The notes beneath the pieces were generated by a model. The model saw only the letters and a list, made by a program, of their open reading frames with translations. It did no database searches and was not told the DNA's origin. DNA of 64,000 bases. Origin: Tsuneonella mangrovi. GTDB lineage: Bacteria > Pseudomonadota > Alphaproteobacteria > Sphingomonadales > Sphingomonadaceae. Positions 7,917 to 19,627 of the stretch are shown piece by piece (positions within the stretch are counted from its first letter, which is position 1; each line of letters starts with the position of its first letter). The position numbers were made by a program, and so were the translations under genes. Location: NCBI RefSeq assembly GCF_002269345.1, contig NZ_CP022889.1, forward strand, positions 2,398,501-2,462,500. Reading direction: 5' to 3'.

Positions 7917-9260
7917 ATGGCAACCCGACCCTCACCGACCATGCCCGACCTGTCCGATATCTGGACCAACTGGGACGAAGAGACCACCGAACAGGAGGCA
8001 TCCCTCCGGACTGTCTGGCTCGCGGGTAGCGGATTGCTGCTGGCGATCTTCATCCTCGCTCTGGTCGTTCCGATCGGTACCGCAGTGATCGCGCACGGCT
8101 CGGTGGCAGTCGAAGGGCGGGTCAAGAAGATCGCTCACCCGACCGGCGGCGGGATCGCCGAGATCCTCGTCAAGAATGGCGATCACGTGAAGAAAGGCCA
8201 GCTGCTGCTCAAACTCGAAGACAACGTGTCGGGCGCCGCCGCGGAATATTCGAAAATGACGGTCGAGCAGTTGCTGGCGCAGCGCGCCCGGCTCGATGCC
8301 GAGCGGCTGGGGCAGCCGCGCATCTCGTTCCCTCCCGAACTGCTCAACGATCCAAGCGCCAATGCCCGCGACGCGATGGCCGACGAGACCAAGCTGTTCC
8401 AGATCAGGCGTTCCGAAGAAGCGCAGCTTCGCGCCCAGCTGAGAGCACGCATCGCGCAGAGACAGCAGGAAGCGAGGGGCTACCAGGCGCAAATCGATTC
8501 CAACCGTAAGCAGGAAGGGCTGATCAAGCCCGAACTCGAAGGGGTCCGTAAGCTGTGGGAGCAGGACCTGGTCACGATCAACCGATTGAACGAGCTCGAG
8601 CGAACGCAGGAAGGCTTGGCAGGCAATATCGCGGCGCTGCAGGCGAATATCGCGCGTACCAATGCGTCGATCACCGAGGCGCAAGAGCAGCTGATCCAGA
8701 TCGGACAGTCGCGCCGGGCCGATGCGGCAGCGCGCTTAGCGGAACTCAATACGACGCTCAACGACCAGCAGACCCGCAACGTTTCGGTCGAGGACCAGCA
8801 GGTCAACCGCGAAATCCGCGCGCCATATGCCGGGACGGTCGAAAAGCTCGCGGTGTCTTCGATCGGCGAAGTCGTCCAGCCGGCCAATCCGATCCTCGAG
8901 ATCGTCCCCGATGGCGACCAGCTGATCATCGAAGCTGCGGTTTCGCCCAACGATGTCGACCAGGTGCTCGCCGGGCAATCGGCGCGCGTTCGTTTTCCCG
9001 GTTTCAATACTGCGGCGACGCCCGAGGTCGATGGCATGGTGACCTACGTTGCCACCGACCGGAGCCGCGACGAAGCGAGCGGGGCGACGTTCTTCCTCGT
9101 CCGGATCACGCTCGACGCGAAGGGGATCAAGCGCGAGAAGCTCGACTTGCGCAGCGGAATGCCGGCCGAGGTCTACATCATCACCGGCAAGCGGCCGATG
9201 ATCTCCTACCTGTTCAAGCCGCTGCACGACCAGTTCGAGCGGGCTTTCCGCTATGATTGA
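7917..9260 (+). CDS. HlyD/PrtE-family type I secretion adaptor
   Basis: 447 aa from ATG at 7917, 14 bases after the ABC gene, with GGGGGGCGAGG as ribosome site. A single transmembrane helix (about residues 36-58, AGSGLLLAIFILALVVPIG) is followed by a lipoyl/barrel-sandwich segment (GHVKKGQLLLKL-like, HPTGGGIAEILVKNGDHV). A long coiled coil (about 110-290) comes next, and then the C-terminal beta-barrel with REIRAPYAGTVEKLAV and DLRSGMPAEVYIITGKR. The family bridges the inner-membrane ABC protein to TolC across the periplasm. It overlaps the TolC gene by 8 bases, so translation is likely coupled. Confidence 0.88.
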   Translation: MATRPSPTMPDLSDIWTNWDEETTEQEASLRTVWLAGSGLLLAIFILALVVPIGTAVIAHGSVAVEGRVKKIAHPTGGGIAEILVKNGDHVKKGQLLLKLEDNVSGAAAEYSKMTVEQLLAQRARLDAERLGQPRISFPPELLNDPSANARDAMADETKLFQIRRSEEAQLRAQLRARIAQRQQEARGYQAQIDSNRKQEGLIKPELEGVRKLWEQDLVTINRLNELERTQEGLAGNIAALQANIARTNASITEAQEQLIQIGQSRRADAAARLAELNTTLNDQQTRNVSVEDQQVNREIRAPYAGTVEKLAVSSIGEVVQPANPILEIVPDGDQLIIEAAVSPNDVDQVLAGQSARVRFPGFNTAATPEVDGMVTYVATDRSRDEASGATFFLVRITLDAKGIKREKLDLRSGMPAEVYIITGKRPMISYLFKPLHDQFERAFRYD

Positions 9261-10692
9261 CCCGCTGGCGAAGGCGGCACTGCGGGCGATTGCGATATCC
9301 GGACTGGTAGCGGCGCATCCGGCCATGAGTCAGGACGTTGCAAAGGCAGGGCCCGGCGCGGCCAACACCGCGTCCGTGGCGTCGGTCGGTCCGCCGGCAG
9401 CGCCGGGCGAGGAAGCGATGCCGCTGCCGAGCGATCAGCCGGTCACCACGTTGGTCGAAGCGATCGCGCGGGCGTTGGCCTACAACCCAACCCTTGCCAC
9501 CGAACGGTCCACCACGCGGGCGACGAAGTATCGCATCCCGCAGGCCAAGTCCCAGTTCGGCCCGCAGCTCGATTACCGACTGACCTACGGCTTTCGGCGC
9601 GACAAGGTCGACCAATTGTTCCTGCCCAACCTCAACAGGTCGGGTTGGACCCACACCATGGTGGTGACGCTGACCCAGCCGCTGGTGACTTTCGGCAGGC
9701 TCGAATCGAACCTGCGGCAGGCGAAGGCACAGGTCGACTACCAGAACGAAGTTTTCGATTCGGTCGAGCAGCAGGTGCTTTATTCCGCGATCGACGCCTA
9801 TATTTCGGTGCTGCGCGATCGGACCGGATTGCAACTGGCGCGCGACAACGTCGATTTGCTGACCAAGGAATTCGACAGCTCCAAAGAGCGCAAGAGCGTA
9901 CGGGAGATCACGTCGGTCGATCTCGACCAGGTCGAATCGCGCCTTGGTCTTGCGAAGTCGGATCTCGCATCCGCCGAAATTGCACTCGCGCGAAGCGAAG
10001 CGAAATTCGTGTCGGTGGTAGGGGCACCGGCCGGCGACCTGACACCTCCGAACCCGGTGCGGATGCCGGTCCAGTCGCTCGATTCCGCCTATGCCTATGC
10101 CGGCACGGGGAGCCCGGTCCTCGCGGCGGCCCAGGCCCGCGAGCGTTCATCGCGCGCGGCTGCCGATGCAGCGCGGGCGGCGCTTCGCCCAAGGATCGAC
10201 CTGGAGGGGCAACTGGGCCAGAACCCGGTTTCGCCTTATCGCGACGATTTGCGGCAGACCGGGGTGAGCGGCCTTGTGGTGCTGTCCGGGCCGCTGTTCG
10301 ACAGCGGCTACCGCGAGGCGCGCACGCATGAATATGACGAGCTGCACGAAGCCGACGTCCACCGGGTTGACCAGGTGCGCCGCGATGTCGTCTCGCAGGT
10401 TCGCGGGGCATGGCAGGAGTGGAAGTCGCGCGAGGATGCTGTCGGCGATCTCGAACCCGCCGCGCAGGCTGCCCAAGCCGCCTACGACGGTGCTTCGCAA
10501 CAGCAGCGTGCCGGGATGCGCACGACGCTCGACATCCTGATTCTTGCGCGCGAGCTGAACACCGTGCGGATTACCCTAAACCAGACCAGCGCGGCGGCCT
10601 ATTTGGCGAAGGCACAGACCTTGCTGGCGATGGGTGCCCTCGACCCGGCGGATTTCGGGCAGGCACGGCCTGAGCAATACGGGCCAAACTAG
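9253..10692 (+). CDS. TolC-family outer membrane efflux protein
   Basis: 479 aa. It begins with a signal-peptide-like stretch (residues 1-27, ending AAHPAMSQ), then shows the duplicated long-helix pattern of TolC proteins: ARALAYNPTLATERS, ARDNVDLLTKEFDSSKER, and in the second half AAQARERSSRAAADAARAAL and QAAQAAYDGASQQQRAGMRT with DILILARELN. TolC trimers form the outer-membrane channel of type I exporters. It is the third gene of the secretion operon, overlapping the adaptor gene by 8 bases. A small 5-bp GC hairpin follows at 10723-10736, without a T run. Confidence 0.88.
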   Translation: MIDPLAKAALRAIAISGLVAAHPAMSQDVAKAGPGAANTASVASVGPPAAPGEEAMPLPSDQPVTTLVEAIARALAYNPTLATERSTTRATKYRIPQAKSQFGPQLDYRLTYGFRRDKVDQLFLPNLNRSGWTHTMVVTLTQPLVTFGRLESNLRQAKAQVDYQNEVFDSVEQQVLYSAIDAYISVLRDRTGLQLARDNVDLLTKEFDSSKERKSVREITSVDLDQVESRLGLAKSDLASAEIALARSEAKFVSVVGAPAGDLTPPNPVRMPVQSLDSAYAYAGTGSPVLAAAQARERSSRAAADAARAALRPRIDLEGQLGQNPVSPYRDDLRQTGVSGLVVLSGPLFDSGYREARTHEYDELHEADVHRVDQVRRDVVSQVRGAWQEWKSREDAVGDLEPAAQAAQAAYDGASQQQRAGMRTTLDILILARELNTVRITLNQTSAAAYLAKAQTLLAMGALDPADFGQARPEQYGPN

Positions 10693-10760
10693 GCGCTTCA
10701 CAGTATCGTATCCAGGAGGTCTGCGGGCGTTCCCGCTCGATTTCACATGCGCGAATCAGA

Positions 10761-10789
10761 TTGACATTCGGATATAAATATATCTTTAT
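10761..10789 (+). promoter_or_regulatory. Promoter with overlapping ArsR/SahR-type operator
   Basis: A perfect -35 box TTGACA lies at 10761-10766. An AT-rich inverted repeat, ATAAA (10774-10778) / TTTAT (10785-10789) with a 6-base spacer, occupies the expected -10 region just 7 bases before the GTG start of the ArsR-type gene. A repressor bound here would block RNA polymerase. The layout is typical of autoregulated ArsR-family genes; assignment to SahR is inference from the operon content. Confidence 0.6.
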
Positions 10790-10796
10790 GTGAGAT

Positions 10797-11810
10797 GTGA
10801 CTGTTGACCTGCTCATCCGCGCGTTGGCCGATCCCACGCGCCAGCGCATCGTGCGCCTCGCGGCGGCGATGGAGCTCGCCGTGGGCGAACTGGCGCAGGT
10901 CCTTGGGCAGAGCCAGCCGCGGGTTTCGCGCCATGTCGCGATCCTGTGCGATGCGGGCCTGCTCGAAAAGCGCCGCGAAGGAAGCTGGGTGTTCCTGCGA
11001 CGCACGGCTGCGGGCGGGGAAGGGCAGGCAATGCTCCGCGCGGTTGACCGACTTCTGGCGGCTGCCGAGGCGGAAGACGAAGGGTTCGCACAGACCTGCG
11101 CCAAGGATCGCCGCCACCTTTCCGATATCCGCGCGAGCCGAGAACGCGCCGCAGCCGAATACTTCGCTGCCCATGCGTCAGAGTGGGACCGGCTGCGCGC
11201 CCTGCTGTCTCCCGCTGAAGCGATCGAAGCGGCGCTGCTCGATGCGTTGGGCAAGCGTCCGCTCGGCGCGGTGCTCGATATCGGTACTGGAACGGGTCGG
11301 ATCGCCGAGCTTCTCGCGCCCTATGCCGACCGGGTGACAGCGCTCGACAAGAGCCCCGAAATGCTACGGCTCGCGCGGGTCCGATTGCAGGATGTGCCGG
11401 CGGACCGCGTCGCGCTGATCCAGGGCGATTTCGGCGCGTTGCCGTTCGACGCGGAAAGCTTCGATACCGTGGTGTTTCACCAGGTGCTGCATTTTGCGCA
11501 AGAGCCGCACTACGCGCTGTCGGAGGCTGCGCGGGTCTGCCGCGAAGGCGGCAGCATTGCGATTGCGGATCTCGCGGCGCATTCGCGCGAGGAGCTGCGG
11601 CGCGAACACGCCCACGCGCGGCTTGGGTTCGCGGATGAGCAGATGGCGGAAATGCTTGCTGAACATGGGTTTGCTCCTGCCAAGACGCTGGCGTGCGAAG
11701 GCGGTGAGCTGACCGTGAAGATCTGGACTGGCGTTCGCCGCGATCCCGGAATTGCCTCCATCGGGCAGGCCGCAACGGTGGCCGTAGAACGAAAGGCTGC
11801 CAGCCGATGA
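10797..11810 (+). CDS. ArsR-family regulator fused to a SAM-dependent methyltransferase domain (SahR-like)
   Basis: 337 aa. Residues about 1-90 are an ArsR winged helix (LADPTRQRIVRLAAAMELAV, VLGQSQPRVSRHVAILCDAG). Residues about 140-300 are a class I methyltransferase-like domain with motif I AVLDIGTGTGRIAELL and DKSPEMLRLAR. In alphaproteobacteria such fusions head metF-metH operons and are regarded as S-adenosylhomocysteine-sensing repressors. The methyltransferase fold would then serve as the SAH/SAM sensor rather than a catalyst (family knowledge, not shown here). The start is GTG at 10797. The 3' end overlaps metF by 4 bases (ATGA). The operator-like repeat lies immediately upstream. 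Confidence 0.82.
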   Translation: MTVDLLIRALADPTRQRIVRLAAAMELAVGELAQVLGQSQPRVSRHVAILCDAGLLEKRREGSWVFLRRTAAGGEGQAMLRAVDRLLAAAEAEDEGFAQTCAKDRRHLSDIRASRERAAAEYFAAHASEWDRLRALLSPAEAIEAALLDALGKRPLGAVLDIGTGTGRIAELLAPYADRVTALDKSPEMLRLARVRLQDVPADRVALIQGDFGALPFDAESFDTVVFHQVLHFAQEPHYALSEAARVCREGGSIAIADLAAHSREELRREHAHARLGFADEQMAEMLAEHGFAPAKTLACEGGELTVKIWTGVRRDPGIASIGQAATVAVERKAASR

Positions 11811-12706
11811 ACGGAGCAATTGAAGACCGTCCACCGTTCGCGGCGCTGCCGGGTGACATCGGAATATCGTTCGAATTCTTCCCGCCCAAGAGCGAGAAGA
11901 TGGAGGCGCAGTTGTGGGATTCGATCGAACAGCTCGCGCCGCTGCGCCCGCGGTTCGTGTCGGTCACCTACGGCGCAGGCGGTTCCACCCGCGAGCGCAC
12001 CCACGCGACTGTCACCCGTCTCGTCAAGGAAACCGACCTGGTGCCCGCAGCGCACCTCACCTGCGTTGGAGCGAGCAAAGGCGAGATCGACGAAATAGCC
12101 GATGCCTATTGGGATGCCGGCGTGCGTCATATCGTCGCACTGCGCGGCGATCCCCCGCCCGGCAGCGAGGGGCGGTTCGTGCCACATCCCGACGGCTATG
12201 CCGGGGCCGCCGCGCTGGTCGAGGGGCTGCGCAAGCGGCACGATTTCGAGATTTCGGTCGCTGCCTATCCGGAGGTCCACCCCGAAGCCGTGAGCGCGGA
12301 AGCCGACCTCGATAACCTCAAGCGCAAGCTCGATGCCGGGGCGAGCCAGGCGATCACTCAGTTCTTCTATTCGACCGACGCCTATTTCCGGTTCCTCGAC
12401 AACGCGCGCGCTGCCGGAATCGAAGCTCCCATAGTGCCGGGCATCATGCCGGTGACGAACTTTGCGGCGATCCGCCGGATGAGCGCCAACACCCATATCC
12501 CGGGCTGGATGGAGGAACTGTTCGAGGGGCTCGACGAACGGCCCGGTCCGCGCGCGCTGGTGGCGGCTACCGTCGCAGCCGACTTCTGCCGCCGCCTTTA
12601 CGATGGCGGCGTACGCGAGTTCCATTTCTACACGCTCAACCGCGCCGAGCAGGCTTATGCCGTCTGCCACTTGCTCGGAGTGCGCGCCACAGGAGACACC
12701 CAATGA
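11807..12706 (+). CDS. metF: Methylenetetrahydrofolate reductase MetF
   Basis: 299 aa, usual bacterial length. It opens ISFEFFPPKSEKMEAQLW and contains SVTYGAGGSTRERTH (folate/FAD site), GVRHIVALRGDPPPG, and QFFYSTDAYFRF with PGIMPVTNF. This flavoenzyme reduces 5,10-methylene-THF to 5-methyl-THF in the cytosol and so supplies methionine synthase. It overlaps the regulator gene and the first metH gene by 4 bases each (ATGA), a tightly coupled operon order regulator-metF-metH. Confidence 0.93.
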   Translation: MNGAIEDRPPFAALPGDIGISFEFFPPKSEKMEAQLWDSIEQLAPLRPRFVSVTYGAGGSTRERTHATVTRLVKETDLVPAAHLTCVGASKGEIDEIADAYWDAGVRHIVALRGDPPPGSEGRFVPHPDGYAGAAALVEGLRKRHDFEISVAAYPEVHPEAVSAEADLDNLKRKLDAGASQAITQFFYSTDAYFRFLDNARAAGIEAPIVPGIMPVTNFAAIRRMSANTHIPGWMEELFEGLDERPGPRALVAATVAADFCRRLYDGGVREFHFYTLNRAEQAYAVCHLLGVRATGDTQ

Positions 12707-13749
12707 ATGCCCGCGAGGAATTTCTCGAGCAGGCCGCTCAGCGCATCCTGATCAACGATGGCGGTTTCGGCACCGAAATCCAGCGGTTCGCACTTAGCGA
12801 AGCTGATTATGCCGGATCGCTGGGCCTCGCGAAGGACCAGAAGGGAAACCACGACATTCTCGCGCTGACCAGGCCCGAGGTGCCCGAGAGCGTCCATCGC
12901 GCCTATTTCGAGGCGGGGGCCGATATCGCCTCGGTCAACACCTTCTCTGCCAACCGCATCAGCCAGGCCGACTATGGCGCGGAGCATCTTGTGCGCGAGA
13001 TCAACGTTGCCAGCGCAAGGTTGGCGCGCAAGGTGGCGGATGAGTTCGCCGCCCGAGACGGCCGTCCGCGCTTCGTTGCCGGGTCGATAGGTCCGACCAA
13101 CAAGACCCTCTCGCTCAGCCCCGACGTCGAAGATCCCGGCTATCGCGAAATCGACTGGGATTTCCTCTTCGAGGTTTATCACGAACAGGCCGCGGCGCTG
13201 GTCGAGGGCGGGGCGGATTTCATCCTGATCGAAACGATCTTCGACACGCTCAACTGCAAGGCCGGGATCATGGCGGTGCGCCAGCTCGAACGCGAGCTGG
13301 GCCGCGAAGTACCGATCATGCTGTCGATGACGCTGACCGACCTGTCAGGCCGCAACTTGTCCGGCCACACGGTCGAGGCGTTCTGGAACGCAGTGCGCCA
13401 TTCGAAGCCGCTAACGGTGGGCCTCAACTGCTCCTTCGGCGCCGAGCAGCTGCGCCCGCATATCCAGTTGCTCAGCCGGATCGCCGATACGCTGATCATG
13501 GCCTATCCCAACGCGGGCCTGCCCAACGAACTCGGCGAATATGACGAAGCACCTGACACCACCGCGGGGATGCTGCGCCAGTGGGCCGAATCCGGCTGGG
13601 TCAACGTGCTCGGTGGGTGCTGCGGGTCGACACCAGAACATATCGCTGCGATCGCCGAGGCGGTGAAGGGCGCCAAGCCGCGCGCGATCCCGACCCCGCC
13701 GGTCGCCACCCGCCTTGCGGGAATCGAACCGTTCACGATGGCCGCGTGA
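12703..13749 (+). CDS. Methionine synthase, homocysteine-binding module (split MetH, part 1)
   Basis: 348 aa, matching only the N-terminal homocysteine-binding barrel of full-length MetH. The zinc-ligand signature is present: one Cys in [15 protein letters not shown] and the Cys pair in [14 protein letters not shown]. Other barrel marks are [13 protein letters not shown] at the start and [16 protein letters not shown]. It activates homocysteine for methyl transfer from cobalamin carried by the next gene product. In E. coli both modules are on one polypeptide; here, as in many alphaproteobacteria, they are separate genes. The alternative name betaine-homocysteine methyltransferase is less fitting given the neighbours. 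Confidence 0.88.
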   Translation: MNAREEFLEQAAQRILINDGGFGTEIQRFALSEADYAGSLGLAKDQKGNHDILALTRPEVPESVHRAYFEAGADIASVNTFSANRISQADYGAEHLVREINVASARLARKVADEFAARDGRPRFVAGSIGPTNKTLSLSPDVEDPGYREIDWDFLFEVYHEQAAALVEGGADFILIETIFDTLNCKAGIMAVRQLERELGREVPIMLSMTLTDLSGRNLSGHTVEAFWNAVRHSKPLTVGLNCSFGAEQLRPHIQLLSRIADTLIMAYPNAGLPNELGEYDEAPDTTAGMLRQWAESGWVNVLGGCCGSTPEHIAAIAEAVKGAKPRAIPTPPVATRLAGIEPFTMAA

Positions 13750-13772
13750 GCGCGCCACTTACCGGATATTCC

Positions 13773-16400
<2,628 letters not shown>

Positions 16401-16455
16401 CCGCGCGCGCCGAATCGCGCAGAGCCGTTCGCGTCGCCGGATGCGAATCCGAGAC

Positions 16456-16652
16456 CTGCCGCGGGAGAGCTCCCGCGTCACACCGACGAGGGACGCCGAA
16501 GGAGCAACCGCCCCGGAATCTCTCAGGCCACAGGACCGTGGCAGGGCATGCGACACTCTGGAAAGCGGCGCAGCGGCTGGCTGTGCCCACCGAAGGGGTA
16601 TGGCGGGCCACCGGGTTCGTCGAAGCTCTCAGGTTTCCCGACAGAGGGGGTA
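16456..16652 (+). promoter_or_regulatory. Tandem glycine riboswitch ahead of gcvT
   Basis: Two consecutive glycine aptamers lie in the 304-base gap between metH and gcvT. Aptamer 1 (about 16456-16550) has GCGGGAGAG, CGCCGAAGGAGCAACCG and TCTCTCAGGCCACAGGACCG. Aptamer 2 (about 16552-16652) has CACTCTGGAAAG, CACCGAAGGGGTA and GCTCTCAGGTTTCCCGACAG. These match the conserved core of the gcvT RNA element, which turns on glycine cleavage when glycine is abundant. Downstream, GATGCC (16664-16669) and GGCATC (16676-16681) form a small hairpin ending about 24 bases before the TTG start. It is a possible expression platform acting on translation, since no T run follows. Confidence 0.92.
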
Positions 16653-16704
16653 GCGGTTTTCAAGATGCCTGTCCGGGCATCGCCGCACGTGTCGGGATTC
16701 TGAT

Positions 16705-17868
16705 TTGAGCGATATCGAAGAGACAGTCGAACTGGAGGCATTGCCGCTCGACGCCTGGCATCGCGCCAGGGGTGCGCGGATGGTGCCGTTCGCGGGTTAT
16801 GAAATGCCGATCCAGTACGAAGGGATTCTGGCGGAGCACCAGTGGACCCGCGAGCACGCCGGTCTGTTCGACGTGAGCCACATGGGCCAGCTCGAGGTTT
16901 CCGGCGACGGCGTCGAGGCAGCAATCGAAGAGGTGCTTCCGATCGACCTGGCGACGCTCAAGCCGGGTCGTCAACGCTATTCGCTGCTGCTCGCCGAAAA
17001 CGGCGGGGTGCTCGACGATCTGATGATCGCGAACCGTGGTGGCACCTACTATCTTGTCGTCAACGGCGCGACCAAGTGGGACGATATCGGTCACTTGCGC
17101 GAACTGCTTCCGGATCATGTGACGCTGAACCACCTTGCCGACCATGCCCTGCTGGCGTTGCAAGGGCCCGAAGCGGCGCAGGCGCTGCAAAGGTTGGACA
17201 TCCGCCCGTTCCTCCCCGGATGGCCGGATGCGGCCGGCCTCACCTTCATGGATGCCGGCCCCTACATGTGGGGCGACGTGCCGCTGGGGATCAGCAGATC
17301 GGGCTACACGGGCGAGGATGGTTTCGAGATTTCCGTCCGCGAGGCCGACGTCGAGACATTGGCCGAGGCGCTGTGCGGCCTGCCCGAAGTCAAGCCCATC
17401 GGCCTGGGCGCACGCGATTCGCTGCGGCTGGAGGCGGGCTTGCCGCTCTACGGCCACGACATGACGCCCGATACTTCACCGATCGAGGCCGGTCTCGCGT
17501 TCGGGATCAACAAGCGCCGCCGCGTTGAAGGGGGATTCCCCGGCGCAGAACGCATCCTGCGCGAGCTGTCTGAAGGTACCGCGCGCAAGTGGGTCGGCCT
17601 TGCGCTCGATGGCCGGATGGCCGCGCGCGAAGGGGCGGAGGTCTACTCCGGCGATACCAAAGTCGGCACGGTCACATCGGGCGGCTTTTCGCCCACGCTC
17701 GGCCACCCGATCGCGATGGCTTACGTCGATGCGGCCCACGCCGCGCCCGAGACCCCGCTCGAAATCGAAGTGCGCGGCAAGCGCCTGCCCGCCAAGGTCG
17801 TGCCGACGCCGTTTGTCCGTCATCGTTATCACCGCCCCAAACGCAACCAGACCGGAGCTGCCAAATGA
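16705..17868 (+). CDS. gcvT: Glycine cleavage system T protein (aminomethyltransferase)
   Basis: 387 aa. It contains [29 protein letters not shown] and [17 protein letters not shown], standard for GcvT, which transfers the methylene group from lipoyl-GcvH to tetrahydrofolate and releases ammonia. The start is an uncommon TTG at 16705, chosen because the frame has no nearby ATG and the GcvT homology begins about 20 residues in. The weak start fits control by the glycine riboswitch directly upstream. It overlaps gcvH by 4 bases. Confidence 0.92.
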   Translation: MSDIEETVELEALPLDAWHRARGARMVPFAGYEMPIQYEGILAEHQWTREHAGLFDVSHMGQLEVSGDGVEAAIEEVLPIDLATLKPGRQRYSLLLAENGGVLDDLMIANRGGTYYLVVNGATKWDDIGHLRELLPDHVTLNHLADHALLALQGPEAAQALQRLDIRPFLPGWPDAAGLTFMDAGPYMWGDVPLGISRSGYTGEDGFEISVREADVETLAEALCGLPEVKPIGLGARDSLRLEAGLPLYGHDMTPDTSPIEAGLAFGINKRRRVEGGFPGAERILRELSEGTARKWVGLALDGRMAAREGAEVYSGDTKVGTVTSGGFSPTLGHPIAMAYVDAAHAAPETPLEIEVRGKRLPAKVVPTPFVRHRYHRPKRNQTGAAK

Positions 17869-18236
17869 CCCGTTATTTCACCGAAGACCACGAATGGATC
17901 GAGGTCGATGGTACCAGTGCAACCGTCGGCATCACCGACTACGCGCAGAGCCAGCTGGGCGACATCGTGTTCGTCGAAACGCCCGACGCGGGTGCAGCGC
18001 TGACCAAGGGCGGCGACGCCGCGGTGGTCGAAAGCGTCAAGGCCGCCAGCGATGTCTATTCACCGGTCAGCGGGACCGTGACTGAAGGCAATGCACAGCT
18101 CGAGGAAGACCCCGCGCTGGTCAATACTGCGCCCGAGGGCGAGGGCTGGTTCTTCAAGTTGACGATCGCCGATCCGGGCGAGCTCGATGGCCTGATGGAC
18201 GAAGCGAAATACAAGGAATTCGTGGACGGTCTCTGA
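17865..18236 (+). CDS. gcvH: Glycine cleavage system H protein
   Basis: 123 aa, normal length. It begins [15 protein letters not shown] and has the lipoylation segment [20 protein letters not shown], in which the Lys of ESVKA carries lipoate. It shuttles the aminomethyl group between the P, T and L proteins. The ATG at 17865 overlaps the gcvT stop (ATGA), so the longer open frame upstream is not used. Confidence 0.95.
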   Translation: MTRYFTEDHEWIEVDGTSATVGITDYAQSQLGDIVFVETPDAGAALTKGGDAAVVESVKAASDVYSPVSGTVTEGNAQLEEDPALVNTAPEGEGWFFKLTIADPGELDGLMDEAKYKEFVDGL

Positions 18237-18265
18237 GCCGCTCCACCCAAGCTCAAGGACCGCGC

Positions 18266-19627
18266 ATGCGCTACCTGCCCCTGACCGATACTGACCGCGA
18301 GGCGATGCTGGGTGTGATCGGCGCGCCGACGATCGACGCGTTGTTCACCGACGTTCCGTCTGATCTCTACCTCGACGGCCCGATCGACGGCCTGCCGCTC
18401 CACGCCAGCGAGATGGCGGTCGAAAAGCACATGCGGCACCTGTCGAAGAAGAACCTTGCAGCGGCCGATGCGGCGTTCTTCCTCGGCGCGGGGGCCTATC
18501 GCCACCATGTGCCCGCCACGGTCGACCACCTGATCCAGCGCGGCGAATTCCTGACTGCCTACACGCCCTATCAGCCGGAAATCGCGCAAGGCACGCTGCA
18601 GATGCTGTTCGAGTTCCAGACGCAGGTCGCCAAGCTCTATGGCTGTGCAGTCGCCAATGCATCGATGTACGACGGCTCGACTGCGTGCTGGGAAGCCGTC
18701 GCGATGGCCGGGCGCGTGACGAAAAAGAAGCGCGTGGTGCTCTCGGGTGCCCTGCATCCGCATTACGCGGAAACGGTCAAGACGATGGCCAGGTTCACCG
18801 AGGACGAGATCGCCGATGCGCTCCCATCGCTGACCCCGCAGCCCGACAACGCCGGCCTGATTGCGCGGATCGACGAGCAGACGAGCTGCGTGGTGGTGCA
18901 ATATCCCGACATCCTAGGGCGCATCCCCGATCTCGCCGAGCTCGCTGAAGCCGCGCACGCCAAGGGCGCGCTGCTGATTGCGGTCAACACCGAACCGGTG
19001 GCGCTGGGCGCGATCAAATCTCCTGGTGAACAAGGCGCGGACATCGTGGTGGGCGAAGGCCAGTCGATCGGCGTGGGGCTGCAGTTCGGCGGGCCGTATC
19101 TCGGCCTGTTCGCGGTGCGCGATCCCAAGCACGTGCGCCAGATGCCGGGTCGCCTGTGCGGCGAGACCGTCGATGCCGAAGGCAAGCGCGGGTTCGTGCT
19201 GACGCTCTCCACCCGCGAGCAGCATATCCGCCGCGAGAAAGCGACCAGCAATATCTGCACCAATTCCGGCCTGTGCGCGCTGGCATTCTCGATCCACCTG
19301 ACCTTACTCGGCGAGAAGGGATTGCGGGCACTGGCGGCGGAGAATCACCGCCTTGCGTGTATCGCTGCCGACCGGCTGGCAAAGGTGCCGGGGGCGAAAG
19401 TGCTCAACGACACGTTCTTCAACGAATTCACGGTCCTGCTGCCCAAGGATGCGCGCGAAATCGTCCGTGCGCTGGCGCACGACAGTGTGCTCGCCGGAGT
19501 CTCGCTCGGACGTTTGTTTCCGACCGTCGACGCGCTGTCGGGCGGGCTGGTCGTCGCTGTAACCGAAACCACCACCGAGGAGGACATCGAAACGCTGGGC
19601 AATGCGCTCGAGGAGGTTCTGGCATGA
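18266..19627 (+). CDS. gcvPA: Glycine dehydrogenase (decarboxylating) subunit 1
   Basis: 453 aa, the N-terminal half of the split P protein. It has [36 protein letters not shown] and [15 protein letters not shown] near the middle, and [18 protein letters not shown]. With subunit 2 it decarboxylates glycine and loads the aminomethyl group on GcvH; PLP is bound by the partner subunit. The AAGGA ribosome site is well placed. It overlaps gcvPB by 4 bases. Confidence 0.94.
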   Translation: MRYLPLTDTDREAMLGVIGAPTIDALFTDVPSDLYLDGPIDGLPLHASEMAVEKHMRHLSKKNLAAADAAFFLGAGAYRHHVPATVDHLIQRGEFLTAYTPYQPEIAQGTLQMLFEFQTQVAKLYGCAVANASMYDGSTACWEAVAMAGRVTKKKRVVLSGALHPHYAETVKTMARFTEDEIADALPSLTPQPDNAGLIARIDEQTSCVVVQYPDILGRIPDLAELAEAAHAKGALLIAVNTEPVALGAIKSPGEQGADIVVGEGQSIGVGLQFGGPYLGLFAVRDPKHVRQMPGRLCGETVDAEGKRGFVLTLSTREQHIRREKATSNICTNSGLCALAFSIHLTLLGEKGLRALAAENHRLACIAADRLAKVPGAKVLNDTFFNEFTVLLPKDAREIVRALAHDSVLAGVSLGRLFPTVDALSGGLVVAVTETTTEEDIETLGNALEEVLA

